Of a DNA stretch of 47,759 nucleotides, positions 16,574 through 24,234 are shown piece by piece. The translations under genes were made by a program, and so were the position numbers. The notes beneath the pieces were generated by a model. The model made no database searches. It was given only the letters and a program-made list of their open reading frames with translations, and was not told the origin of the DNA. Source of the DNA: an uncultured Francisella sp. (GTDB taxonomy: Bacteria; Pseudomonadota; Gammaproteobacteria; Burkholderiales; Neisseriaceae); the NCBI GenBank assembly GCA_943914555.1, contig CALUCM010000012.1, positions 1 to 47,759 of the forward strand, read 5' to 3'. Position 1 is the first letter of the stretch, and each line of letters starts with the position of its first letter.

Positions 16574-18415
16574 ATGTTTGATTTTCTTAAAAACAGTCTT
16601 ATCGTTAAAATTATTTTGGCGCTTATTGCTATTTGCTTTATGTTTTTTGGAGTCAACGGATGGACTTTGCGCGTAGCAAATAATTATATTGTGGAGATTG
16701 GCCATACCAAAATTACTGATTTTGATATGAAGAGCTATTTGCAAAGAAATCATCAGACACAGGATGATAAAAACATGCAAGAAGCTTACAAAGATTTGCA
16801 AAAACGTGCTTATTTTATTGAGGGGGCAAAAAAACTGGGGATGCTTGTTTCTTCAAAACGCATTAGAGAGATGATCTCTGCTGAGCCTGCTTTTTATAGT
16901 TATAATGGCCAATTTGATGCTGAAAAATATCATCGTTTTATCGATCAGACCTATCATTCGGAAGCATTATTTGAAGATGAACTACGTAATAATATGATGT
17001 CGCAATTGATATCTTTTTACTTAACCAAAAATCATGTTATTTCCGATTTTCAGCTAATGCAATATCTGAGTATTTATGAGACAGAAAAAACCTGGCGAAC
17101 TGTGGTATTCCCAGTTGAGAAATACCTGACAAAAGTCAGTTATACTGAAGCGCAATTACGTCAATTTTATCAAGAACATATGAAGGCTTATCGTCAAGAA
17201 CAAGCCATACAATATGAATATCTATTACTGACTCCAAAATGGATGATGACAAAAGTTCCTCTGAAAGAAGAGGAAATCAGAAACTATTTTGATAATAATC
17301 ATGCTGATTCACCCAAACGTATGGTATCACATATTGCATTTGCATTTCCTGATGGAGTACAAACCGATGAAGTAACCAAAGCTAGTATTTTCCAGCAAGC
17401 TTTCGCTATCTTGAAAAAGGTAGAGGCTGCCCCGGAAGATTTTGAAATTTTTGCTAGTAAATATTCACAAGATAAATCCACAGCACAATTTGGTGGATCC
17501 TTGGGGTTATTAGAAAAAAATGGTCAATACCAAAAAGCCTTGGAAGAAGCAGCTTTTAATACACCACCAGGTAAGATTTATCCGCAGCTTGTGGTGACAG
17601 ATGATGGTTATCATATTATTAAGGTGGATGCCAAAATAGATGGTAAAGATTATGCTGAAGATAAACCAGGGATTGCTTATCTATTGCGCTTTAATAAGGC
17701 AAAAAGCGTAATGGCAGAGTTACGTGACAAATTATCAGAAGCTGCTTTTAGAGAGAGTAAAGATTTACATAAAATTTCACGTCAAGAGCTAGGTAATGAC
17801 ATCGTTAAAAAAAGTGAAGGATGGGTAAGCAAGCAAGAAGCTTTTCTTAAAGGGGTGCCGGTAGAAGTCATAGAGAGTCTATTTGATCCACTGAGTTTAT
17901 CTAATCATGTCAATTCTGATGTGATCAATGTGGGTAACAACGATTGGATTGTCAGAGTTACAGCAGTACGACCTGCCAGAACGCCGCCGCTTGATGAAAT
18001 TAGAGACAAAGTGATTGCTGATTACAAATTGCAACAAGCTACCCAAATGGCTCTTAGCGATGCGCAAAATGCATTGAGTCAATTACAACAGGGTAAGATG
18101 TTGCCTCTTACATGGAGTGCTGTGCAAACTTTATCCGTTGACGAAGCAAGAAATCGTTTGCCACCAGGTGAATTTAATCAATTTTTGTTGGCAAGGCCAC
18201 TAACAGGACCGGTCTACTATTTGATCAAACGGGCTAGCCCGGTAATCGTGGCTGTATTGTCGCAAAAGCTTGATCAACCAAGTGAAGACAAGATTAAGTT
18301 TATTTTTGGTAAAGCAAATGAAAGTATTGGCCATAAAAACGAAGTGGCGATGCTAAGCTATCTTTATCGTAAGATCAATCGCAAAATGGGCAGTGTGCAG
18401 CTAGATTCTTATTAG
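16574..18415 (+). CDS. ppiD: Periplasmic folding factor PpiD (SurA_N and parvulin domains)
   Basis: Inner-membrane-anchored periplasmic chaperone near the Sec translocon. 613 residues: an N-terminal membrane helix (about 12-32, LIVKIILALIAICFMFFGVN), a SurA-like chaperone domain, one parvulin domain (about 245-355, with YSQDKSTAQFGGSLGLL and DDGYHIIKVD) and a long C-terminal domain. ATG 16574 has AAAGG nine bases ahead. With SurA stripped of its parvulin domains, PpiD carries the only parvulin fold in the window. It converges on the holD-like gene with a 4-base overlap of stops. Confidence 0.92.
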   Translation: MFDFLKNSLIVKIILALIAICFMFFGVNGWTLRVANNYIVEIGHTKITDFDMKSYLQRNHQTQDDKNMQEAYKDLQKRAYFIEGAKKLGMLVSSKRIREMISAEPAFYSYNGQFDAEKYHRFIDQTYHSEALFEDELRNNMMSQLISFYLTKNHVISDFQLMQYLSIYETEKTWRTVVFPVEKYLTKVSYTEAQLRQFYQEHMKAYRQEQAIQYEYLLLTPKWMMTKVPLKEEEIRNYFDNNHADSPKRMVSHIAFAFPDGVQTDEVTKASIFQQAFAILKKVEAAPEDFEIFASKYSQDKSTAQFGGSLGLLEKNGQYQKALEEAAFNTPPGKIYPQLVVTDDGYHIIKVDAKIDGKDYAEDKPGIAYLLRFNKAKSVMAELRDKLSEAAFRESKDLHKISRQELGNDIVKKSEGWVSKQEAFLKGVPVEVIESLFDPLSLSNHVNSDVINVGNNDWIVRVTAVRPARTPPLDEIRDKVIADYKLQQATQMALSDAQNALSQLQQGKMLPLTWSAVQTLSVDEARNRLPPGEFNQFLLARPLTGPVYYLIKRASPVIVAVLSQKLDQPSEDKIKFIFGKANESIGHKNEVAMLSYLYRKINRKMGSVQLDSY

Positions 18416-19014
18416 GAATTAAGAAAAAGCCAGCTTTGCTGCCAGAGTTGTTTTTTATAATGTGGTGAACGTAGTAGACTTAGCGGATGGTCTAGAACTA
18501 ATGTTGAGATCTTGTTGCGATTTAAATCGTTCACAAGCTGTGAACTATTAAATGATTGACTGAATAACAGCGCTTTAGTCCACAAAAGATCACTAGGTTG
18601 TAAATATTCCTCTAAGCTCAGGGACTTAATTTCTGTTAATTTGAGCTGAGTTAAAAGATCCTTCATCAGCTGGCCATAATGAGGGTGTTCGATGGGTAGA
18701 TAATTTTTTTGCAGTGTTGGGGATAAAAAGGCAAGTAGGATAGACTTATTATCTTTTTTTGCACTTAAAAGTTGTAATCGTGTGCGAATTTCCAGTTCGT
18801 GGTCCTCATTTTGTAAATTCTTTTGATGAGGGGAAGTGGTTTTTTCTTGTGCTAAGGCCGCAACAGCGGCGATATGCTCTGGCTTTTTAGATGGACTCGA
18901 TTTAATTATTGTTTTTTTTGTATGCTGATGCTCAGCAAGAGATCTATGCTGATCCAACCAAACCGTATCAAGTTGTAACGCTTGTAAATACCGCAATAAT
19001 TCAGCTAGTAACAT
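18412..19014 (-). CDS. holD: Probable DNA polymerase III psi subunit (HolD-like)
   Basis: 200-residue protein, divergent in sequence. The N-terminus LRYLQALQLDTVWLDQ and the C-terminus HPLSLLRSPHYKKQLWQQSW resemble the ends of HolD, which links the clamp loader to SSB. Between them lies a Lys/Gln/His-rich, probably disordered segment (about 30-75). It overlaps rimI by 14 bases; in E. coli holD is also directly next to rimI. The call rests on context and the two end motifs, so it is moderate. Confidence 0.6.
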   Translation of the reverse strand: MLLAELLRYLQALQLDTVWLDQHRSLAEHQHTKKTIIKSSPSKKPEHIAAVAALAQEKTTSPHQKNLQNEDHELEIRTRLQLLSAKKDNKSILLAFLSPTLQKNYLPIEHPHYGQLMKDLLTQLKLTEIKSLSLEEYLQPSDLLWTKALLFSQSFNSSQLVNDLNRNKISTLVLDHPLSLLRSPHYKKQLWQQSWLFLNS

Positions 19015-19447
19015 GTTTTTCCAAAATCAAGGCGTCTTCTAAGGGATTCAAATAATAATTACGACGGTAAGCCCTTCTATGAAAATTCATTTGTTGATAG
19101 AAGGCTAGTGCACCACGGTTGGAAACACGTACTTCTAATAGAATACGAGGCAAATGATGTGCCTGGCAATAGTATTGTAGAGTCTGTAAAAGTTCATTTG
19201 CATAGCTACGGCGTCGATAATGGGGGTGAGTGGCAATGAGTAATAAGTCGCAATGATCAATGCAATTAGAAAATAAAAGAAAAGCGCAAGTGCGTTGATT
19301 AATTTTTAGTGACCAGCCTTCTTCTTGTTTAATGTATTGCATCAAAGAACAACGACTCCATGGTGTAGGATTACTGATTTGATCAATTTCCATGATGGCA
19401 TCAATCTCTTGTTCATTAACTGTACTAATTGTTTTAATGTGATCCAT
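19001..19447 (-). CDS. rimI: Ribosomal protein S18 alanine N-acetyltransferase RimI
   Basis: GNAT acetyltransferase that acetylates the N-terminal alanine of ribosomal protein bS18. 148 residues. The C-terminal part LLEVRVSNRGALAFYQQMNF then RRAYRRNYYLNP matches RimI closely, as does the N-terminal NPTPWS. The acetyl-CoA pyrophosphate loop reads HYRRRSYANELL, so both conserved glycines of the usual RxxGxG/A pattern are replaced (Ser and Ala). Overlaps tsaB and the holD-like gene by 14 bases each, forming one operon. Confidence 0.88.
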   Translation of the reverse strand: MDHIKTISTVNEQEIDAIMEIDQISNPTPWSRCSLMQYIKQEEGWSLKINQRTCAFLLFSNCIDHCDLLLIATHPHYRRRSYANELLQTLQYYCQAHHLPRILLEVRVSNRGALAFYQQMNFHRRAYRRNYYLNPLEDALILEKHVTS

Positions 19448-20123
19448 AGCGTGTCAACTGTTCTTGTAAAGTTAAAGCTACTTTATCGCGCAAATAAAAT
19501 AACCGCGCTTTATTTGCTGTAGTAAGAGTATATATATTTTGTTCTGCTAGCTGAAAAAGTGAATCTGCTTGGGGAGTATGGCAATGTAGATGTTGAAGAC
19601 TAAGGCCTTCAATGACTGTTGTTGCCACGTAGCTTGCTCTAGGGTATTGTGAGAGATAATATTGCCACATAGAAGAGCCAGTCTTGAGCAAAGAATCTTG
19701 GTGAATCTTTTTGAAAGGATCAGTTAGATAAGCAGTAGTGAAGACTTCTGCCATGCGTGCATCGATGCAGGCAATAACAGTTGATGACGTATTTTTTTGT
19801 GTGAAAGAAAAGGCAAGATGGTCAAGAGTTGGGATTGGTAGCAAAGGAATTTGATGAGGTAAAGCGATTCCTTTAAGCAATGATAAAGCAATTTTAAGAC
19901 CAGTAAATGAGCCTGGCCCACAGGTGTAAATCAGCTGTTTTAAATTTTTAGGCTGTATGACTGCCTCTTTCAGTAATTCTTGGATAAAAAACAATAGCAG
20001 CTTGGAATGTAGATTCACTCCATTTTCATGGCGAAGCATGATATGAGCTCCTGTATCCAATGCCACAGAAAGGTAAGCGCCGCTACAATCAACTGCCAGT
20101 CTTGGTGCTAAGATCTGCTTCAT
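19434..20123 (-). CDS. tsaB: tRNA threonylcarbamoyladenosine biosynthesis protein TsaB
   Basis: Pseudo-ASKHA protein that with TsaC, TsaD and TsaE makes t6A37 in ANN-decoding tRNAs. 229 residues from ATG 20123 (MKQILAPRLAVDCSGAYLSV), chosen because upstream in-frame codons to 20201 give no family similarity. The hallmark GPGSFTGLKIALSLLKGIA is intact, as is the C-terminal YLRDKVA motif. First gene of tsaB-rimI-holD on the minus strand. No clear Shine-Dalgarno is visible. Confidence 0.9.
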   Translation of the reverse strand: MKQILAPRLAVDCSGAYLSVALDTGAHIMLRHENGVNLHSKLLLFFIQELLKEAVIQPKNLKQLIYTCGPGSFTGLKIALSLLKGIALPHQIPLLPIPTLDHLAFSFTQKNTSSTVIACIDARMAEVFTTAYLTDPFKKIHQDSLLKTGSSMWQYYLSQYPRASYVATTVIEGLSLQHLHCHTPQADSLFQLAEQNIYTLTTANKARLFYLRDKVALTLQEQLTRYGSH

Positions 20124-20334
20124 TTTGGTAGCTGTACAATTTACAAATCGGAACAGCTGCTTATTGTAGCACGTGTATTCTTTTATTGATGAAAGCAACA
20201 AGTCGTAATGAAAGCTGTTTGCGTTTTCCCCTGCATGTATTTTGCTGTATTGGTTGATTTATCAAAGATTTTTTCTTTTACCTGTGTATTAAGGTATGAT
20301 TGGATATCAATGATATTAGTTTTAGGGTAGTGTG

Positions 20335-21219
20335 ATGAAATTTTCTACAGCCATATCTTCAATTTTGTTTTCTTTTGTTTTGTTAGGCTGCGATAGCCAA
20401 CAGGTTATGAAGAAGCCAGCAGCAGCTGCAATGCAGATCCAGCCGCAGTTGCAAAAAAATGCAGTTAATGTGGTGCCTATTAAAGCAGAGGAAGTAGAAG
20501 TTAGTAAAAATAAATGTTTAAAAGGTAAATATATCCATTGTCATCTAATTGAAATTAAAATGGATTCTTTTAAAGATCAAAAAATCAATCAATTTCTTTT
20601 AGATAGCTTTTTTGATGAAAAATTAGGAAAAAAAAGTGTCCAAGAAGCTTTGAACAATGCTGCAAGTAAGTGGATGAAAGATATTATTCCAGATTTAAAT
20701 GATCGTGCTAAAGATGATGATATGGATCGACTACCAGAAGACAAAACCTACTCTAAAATGAAAATTAGGTTAGTAAAAGCAACATCTGATTTTTTATATT
20801 TTAATACGATTCAGGATGTTTATATCGGCGGTGTGCATGATGAGTATGAGTCTGACAATATAGTAATGGATAGGAAATCTTATCGCGCGATTAAGTTAAA
20901 AAATATGCTTATTCCTGGTACAGAAGATAACTTATTGAGATTGCAAAAGAAGTATATTGTAAAAGCTTTGAAAGACGATCCTGATGAAACTTCTACTGAA
21001 CAACAACTTAAAGATATGCTTGAACGTTATGATCCTAAGCCTGAGCTGAGTGATAATTGGGGCTTTGATAAAGAGCACATGATATTTACTTATTCTCCAT
21101 ATGAAGTCGCTGCTTTTGCGTTTGGAATTATTGATGCTCAGATTCCATTTAAGGAATTAAAGGGCATTATTAAACCAGAATACTTAGACAGACTTAAAAG
21201 AAAAAATAGCCAGAAATAA
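20335..21219 (+). CDS. DUF3298-type lipoprotein, copy 1
   Basis: Predicted lipoprotein of 294 residues. Signal peptide with lipobox LLGC (lipidated Cys at residue 19), a Gln/Ala-rich linker, then a folded domain. The domain has GGVHDEYES, LKNMLIPGTEDNL, DNWGFDKEHMIFTYSPYE and IPFKELKGIIKPEYL, the pattern of the DUF3298 (RsiV C-terminal) family. In Bacillus RsiV this kind of domain binds lysozyme; whether this one does is unknown. ATG 20335 is preferred to GTG 20332 because AGGG at 20324-20327 spaces better. First of a tandem family. Confidence 0.82.
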   Translation: MKFSTAISSILFSFVLLGCDSQQVMKKPAAAAMQIQPQLQKNAVNVVPIKAEEVEVSKNKCLKGKYIHCHLIEIKMDSFKDQKINQFLLDSFFDEKLGKKSVQEALNNAASKWMKDIIPDLNDRAKDDDMDRLPEDKTYSKMKIRLVKATSDFLYFNTIQDVYIGGVHDEYESDNIVMDRKSYRAIKLKNMLIPGTEDNLLRLQKKYIVKALKDDPDETSTEQQLKDMLERYDPKPELSDNWGFDKEHMIFTYSPYEVAAFAFGIIDAQIPFKELKGIIKPEYLDRLKRKNSQK

Positions 21220-21237
21220 TTAGTTGTTTTTATAAAA

Positions 21238-21641
21238 CTATTATACCTTAGAGTTACATATTAATTTCTAATATAAAAATATTATAACGGGTAAAAAGCT
21301 ATCATTAAATTAAATTGAAAAGGATAATCTCCCCTAAATTATAGGAAATATTTTCTCAACTGAAACGAGAGTATATTGTAAAATAATTGATGACTAATGA
21401 GGTAGAAATAAGCTTCGAAAATTATCTATCGATACAGATCAGAAAATGTAAAATAAGCGATTAACGATTAAATAGATTGATACATAATTTAATAATAATT
21501 GAAAATTTAGCGTAAATTAAATCAGTGTATTTGCTTTATGTATTAAGTATTTTCTTCTATCTCTGGCAAGATTAATATTAAAATTATTTAATAAGATTAC
21601 ATGGGATTATTAAAGATAGCTATTTAAAAATACTTAAATAA
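21238..21641 (+). pseudogene. Decayed copy of the DUF3298 lipoprotein (C-terminal half)
   Basis: The 480-base gap between copies 1 and 2 is not empty. Read in one frame (codons starting at 21294, 21372, 21456 and 21603), it aligns with the C-terminal half of its neighbours. KSY-two-IKLK at 21294-21314 matches KSYRAIKLK of copy 1. LKREYIVK-stop-L near 21363-21389 matches LQKKYIVKAL. ISD then stop near 21453-21464 matches LSDN. LIRLHGIIKDSYLKILK then stop, ending at 21641, matches VRLKGIIKPEYLKMLNK of copy 2. Several in-frame stops (for example at 21306, 21342, 21384, 21462) show it is dead. The N-terminal half is missing. Confidence 0.82.
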
Positions 21642-21713
21642 GAGTTATTCTAGGCATCAGTTTAAGTTTAGCTATTATATAGAAAAATTTAGTTATTTGT
21701 GAAGGTGGTTATG

Positions 21714-22574
21714 ATGAGATTATCTATGATTACTTCTTTTTTTTTGTTTCTAGTTTTGATGAGCTGCCATGCTTCCCAAACAGGAAATAGAGAAAATACA
21801 GTAGAGCAGCAGGCGTCGATATTGACAGAGCCTATTAGAACAGAATTTGTCCAAGTAAGCAATAATCAATGCATAAAGTCCAGATATTTACAGTGTCAAA
21901 GTTATATAACAAAAATGGAAACCTTCAAAGATGGTAAAATCAACAAGTTTCTTTTGGCTTATTTGATAGGACGACCGGTTGCTATTGGCAGTGTAAGAAA
22001 AAATTTAACGATCGATATAAATGAAAAAATGGTGACTCAAGGAATTCCGCTTTTAAGAGATTATCAACAAGAAGAGCGAGATGTACCGTTAAGCGACGAA
22101 TCACAGGTTAAATTAGTTGACGTCAAACCTGATTTACTATTTTTTCAGGAGAGTGGAGCAGGTTATACTGGAGCTGCCCATCGGGAAATAGAGGTTTCTA
22201 ATGTTGTAATGGATAGGTGGACTTATCACCGTGTGGGGTTAAAAGATATACTCATACCTGGAGCTGAAGAAAAATTACAAGATCTTCAACTTCATTATAT
22301 CCTAGATGCTTTGCTCATTAGGGAGTCAAATCCAGATTATGGATCTGATAATCTTACAAAAAAAGAACTTGAAAAGATGATTGAGACTTTTAATACGGGG
22401 CTAAGTGATAATTGGGGTTTTGACGATAAGCACATGATATTTACTTACCCACCTTATGAAACAGCTCCTTTCTCATATAGTGTGATCCATGCCAAAATTC
22501 CTTTTGTGCGACTAAAAGGGATTATTAAACCTGAATATCTAAAAATGCTTAATAAACCTTCTTCTAGCCGCTGA
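21714..22574 (+). CDS. DUF3298-type lipoprotein, copy 2
   Basis: Predicted lipoprotein of 286 residues with signal peptide and lipobox LMSC. The domain repeats the family pattern: YTGAAHREIEVSNVVMDR, LKDILIPGAEEKL, LSDNWGFDDKHMIFTYPPYE and IPFVRLKGIIKPEYLKML. ATG 21714 or 21711 follows AAGGTGG at 21702-21708; the in-frame GTG at 21699 is less likely. It is clearly homologous to copy 1 but the N-terminal half has diverged strongly, which suggests different partners or loss of constraint there. Confidence 0.8.
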   Translation: MRLSMITSFFLFLVLMSCHASQTGNRENTVEQQASILTEPIRTEFVQVSNNQCIKSRYLQCQSYITKMETFKDGKINKFLLAYLIGRPVAIGSVRKNLTIDINEKMVTQGIPLLRDYQQEERDVPLSDESQVKLVDVKPDLLFFQESGAGYTGAAHREIEVSNVVMDRWTYHRVGLKDILIPGAEEKLQDLQLHYILDALLIRESNPDYGSDNLTKKELEKMIETFNTGLSDNWGFDDKHMIFTYPPYETAPFSYSVIHAKIPFVRLKGIIKPEYLKMLNKPSSSR

Positions 22575-22606
22575 TATAATTATATAAAGTATGGTAGATT
22601 AAAGAG

Positions 22607-23461
22607 ATGAGTGTTTCTGTTAATTTTATAGATTTGAAGTACTTTTTTGTGAAATTAGTGAAGTTAACGTCTATTTGTTTGATCACTCTAGTATTGGTTG
22701 GGTGCAATGTTGAACAATCTTTTTTGAATATTCATTCTTTTCTTAATAGCAGATTGCTTAAAATAGAGCCGTTAATAGTTAAAAAGCAGACATGTTCGTC
22801 TACTGATGACGTGATTCACTCTTTTAAGAGTCGAAAATGTTCTAATATTGAAATTTATATGGATGCCGTAAATAATAATAGAGTGAACGCACTTCTTATT
22901 AATAAGATTTTTAATGAAGATACTACTCCTAAAAATTGGCGAAAAACTTTAAAATGTATCGTAGAAGAGCGAGCGTCTCAAGTCGATGAGGACAAAGTCC
23001 AAATCCACTTTTTAAAAGAAACATCTGAATTATTATTTTTTAATGCTATCGAAAAAACAAGTTTTTTGCATTTCTCTGGCGAGGATAGAACTGAATACAT
23101 TTCACTGAACATAGTCATAGACAAGCATCATTATCGTCAAGTTAAACTGAAAGACATACTTGTTCCTGGTGCTCAAAATAGCCTATTTAAATTACAAAAA
23201 CGCTATGTATTGCAGGCATTAATAGCTAATCCTAAACGTACCTTGCAAAAAGAACAGTTGAGGGGTTGGGTTGATATTTTAAATAATAGTTTGAGCGATA
23301 ACTGGGGTTTTGATGATAAACATATACTATTTAGTTACTCTCCATATGAGGCTGCGCCTTTTTCAGAATTAATTATCGAAGTTAAAATCCCATTTGAGGA
23401 ATTAAAGGGTATTATTAAACCAGAATATTTACAAAAGTTAGAGAAAAGGAGGCTGAAATAA
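22607..23461 (+). CDS. DUF3298-type lipoprotein, copy 3 (most diverged)
   Basis: Predicted lipoprotein of up to 284 residues with lipobox LVGC. The N-terminus before the hydrophobic segment is long; a GTG at 22649 giving a compact signal peptide (VKLVKLTSICLITLVLVGC) is a plausible alternative start. The C-terminal half keeps LKDILVPGAQNSL, LSDNWGFDDKHILFSYSPYE and IPFEELKGIIKPEYL, but the Gly-Gly-x-His motif of copies 1 and 2 is replaced by FLHFSGEDRTEYIS. It starts 32 bases after copy 2 and is probably cotranscribed. Confidence 0.76.
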   Translation: MSVSVNFIDLKYFFVKLVKLTSICLITLVLVGCNVEQSFLNIHSFLNSRLLKIEPLIVKKQTCSSTDDVIHSFKSRKCSNIEIYMDAVNNNRVNALLINKIFNEDTTPKNWRKTLKCIVEERASQVDEDKVQIHFLKETSELLFFNAIEKTSFLHFSGEDRTEYISLNIVIDKHHYRQVKLKDILVPGAQNSLFKLQKRYVLQALIANPKRTLQKEQLRGWVDILNNSLSDNWGFDDKHILFSYSPYEAAPFSELIIEVKIPFEELKGIIKPEYLQKLEKRRLK

Positions 23462-23733
23462 TTATTTTATTTGATTAAAATTAAAGAAGATGGTAAACAT
23501 TTTTTCAGATTCTTTTGTCTAAAGCTGTTACATTCTTTAGCGCTTAAAAAATAGGTCTTAAGCGTGATAAAGTTAGATGTGTCTCTCTCTTGACCTTGAA
23601 AGATAATCAATGCTGAAAGGGATAGTGTATTAATCAGCATAGAGTCCTTTTATTCTCTCTAATTCTTCTTGTTTATCTGGCTTTTGTTTAAGAGCTGTGC
23701 GAGAATAAAATATCATTTTTGTTTGGGGGCGTT
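23462..23733. other. Intergenic stretch before rppH
   Basis: No gene seen. It holds two small inverted repeats: CGCTTAA 23541-23547 with TTAAGCG 23558-23564, and ATGCTGA 23610-23616 with TCAGCAT 23634-23640. The second is followed by a pyrimidine-rich stretch and may be a weak terminator for the lipoprotein array. Confidence 0.45.
23684..23711 (+). promoter_or_regulatory. Possible sigma-70 promoter of rppH-parE
   Basis: TTGTTT at 23684-23689 and TAAAAT at 23706-23711 with a 16-base spacer, 22 bases before the rppH GTG. The match is moderate and the leader would be short. Confidence 0.4.
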
Positions 23734-24219
23734 GTGCTGGATAAATTAGGTTATAGACCCAATGTAGGCATTGTATTAGTTAATCACCATAATCAAGTAT
23801 TCTGGGCTAAGCGAGCAAATCAGATGGCTTGGCAATTTCCTCAAGGCGGTATACAAGATGGTGAGTCAACTCAGCAAGCAATGTATCGTGAATTGATGGA
23901 GGAAGTCGGTTTAAATACTCAACTGGTAGAGATTTTGCATCATATCCAAGATTGGCTATATTATGATGTACCACATGATTGGATCAGAAAGGATGAAAAA
24001 GATCGATTTTATCGTGGTCAAAAACAAATATGGTATTTATTGCGTTTACTAGGTAGGGACCATGATATATTTCTTCAGTCGACTTCTAAGCCAGAATTTG
24101 ATGATTGGCGATGGGTGGATTATTGGCATCCCTTAGAGGAAATTGTCGCTTTTAAGAAAGACGTCTATAGGTTTGTTCTTAGTGAATTTGCTAGCATATT
24201 AGGTATTTCCCCCAAATGA
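23734..24219 (+). CDS. rppH: RNA pyrophosphohydrolase RppH
   Basis: Nudix hydrolase that removes pyrophosphate from the 5' end of mRNAs and so triggers RNase E decay. 161 residues from GTG 23734, giving (M)LDKLGYRPNVGIVL, which matches the family start. The Nudix box is GGIQDGESTQQAMYREL then MEEVG, and WQFPQGG, GQKQIWYLL and PEFDDWRWVDYW are all typical. A G-run precedes the GTG start as Shine-Dalgarno. It directly abuts parE. Confidence 0.93.
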   Translation: MLDKLGYRPNVGIVLVNHHNQVFWAKRANQMAWQFPQGGIQDGESTQQAMYRELMEEVGLNTQLVEILHHIQDWLYYDVPHDWIRKDEKDRFYRGQKQIWYLLRLLGRDHDIFLQSTSKPEFDDWRWVDYWHPLEEIVAFKKDVYRFVLSEFASILGISPK

Positions 24220-24234
24220 GTGCCATCAAACATC

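Noticed and set aside
17299..17700. Idea that PpiD's parvulin domain is the missing SurA domain moved here
   Set aside because: PpiD has its own normal membrane anchor, SurA_N domain and parvulin in the standard lon-hupB-ppiD locus, so no transfer is needed.
21391..21465. A 24-codon frame starting ATG 21391 in the lipoprotein gap
   Set aside because: It lies inside the decayed lipoprotein copy, in the same frame, and is explained as a fragment between two of its stops.
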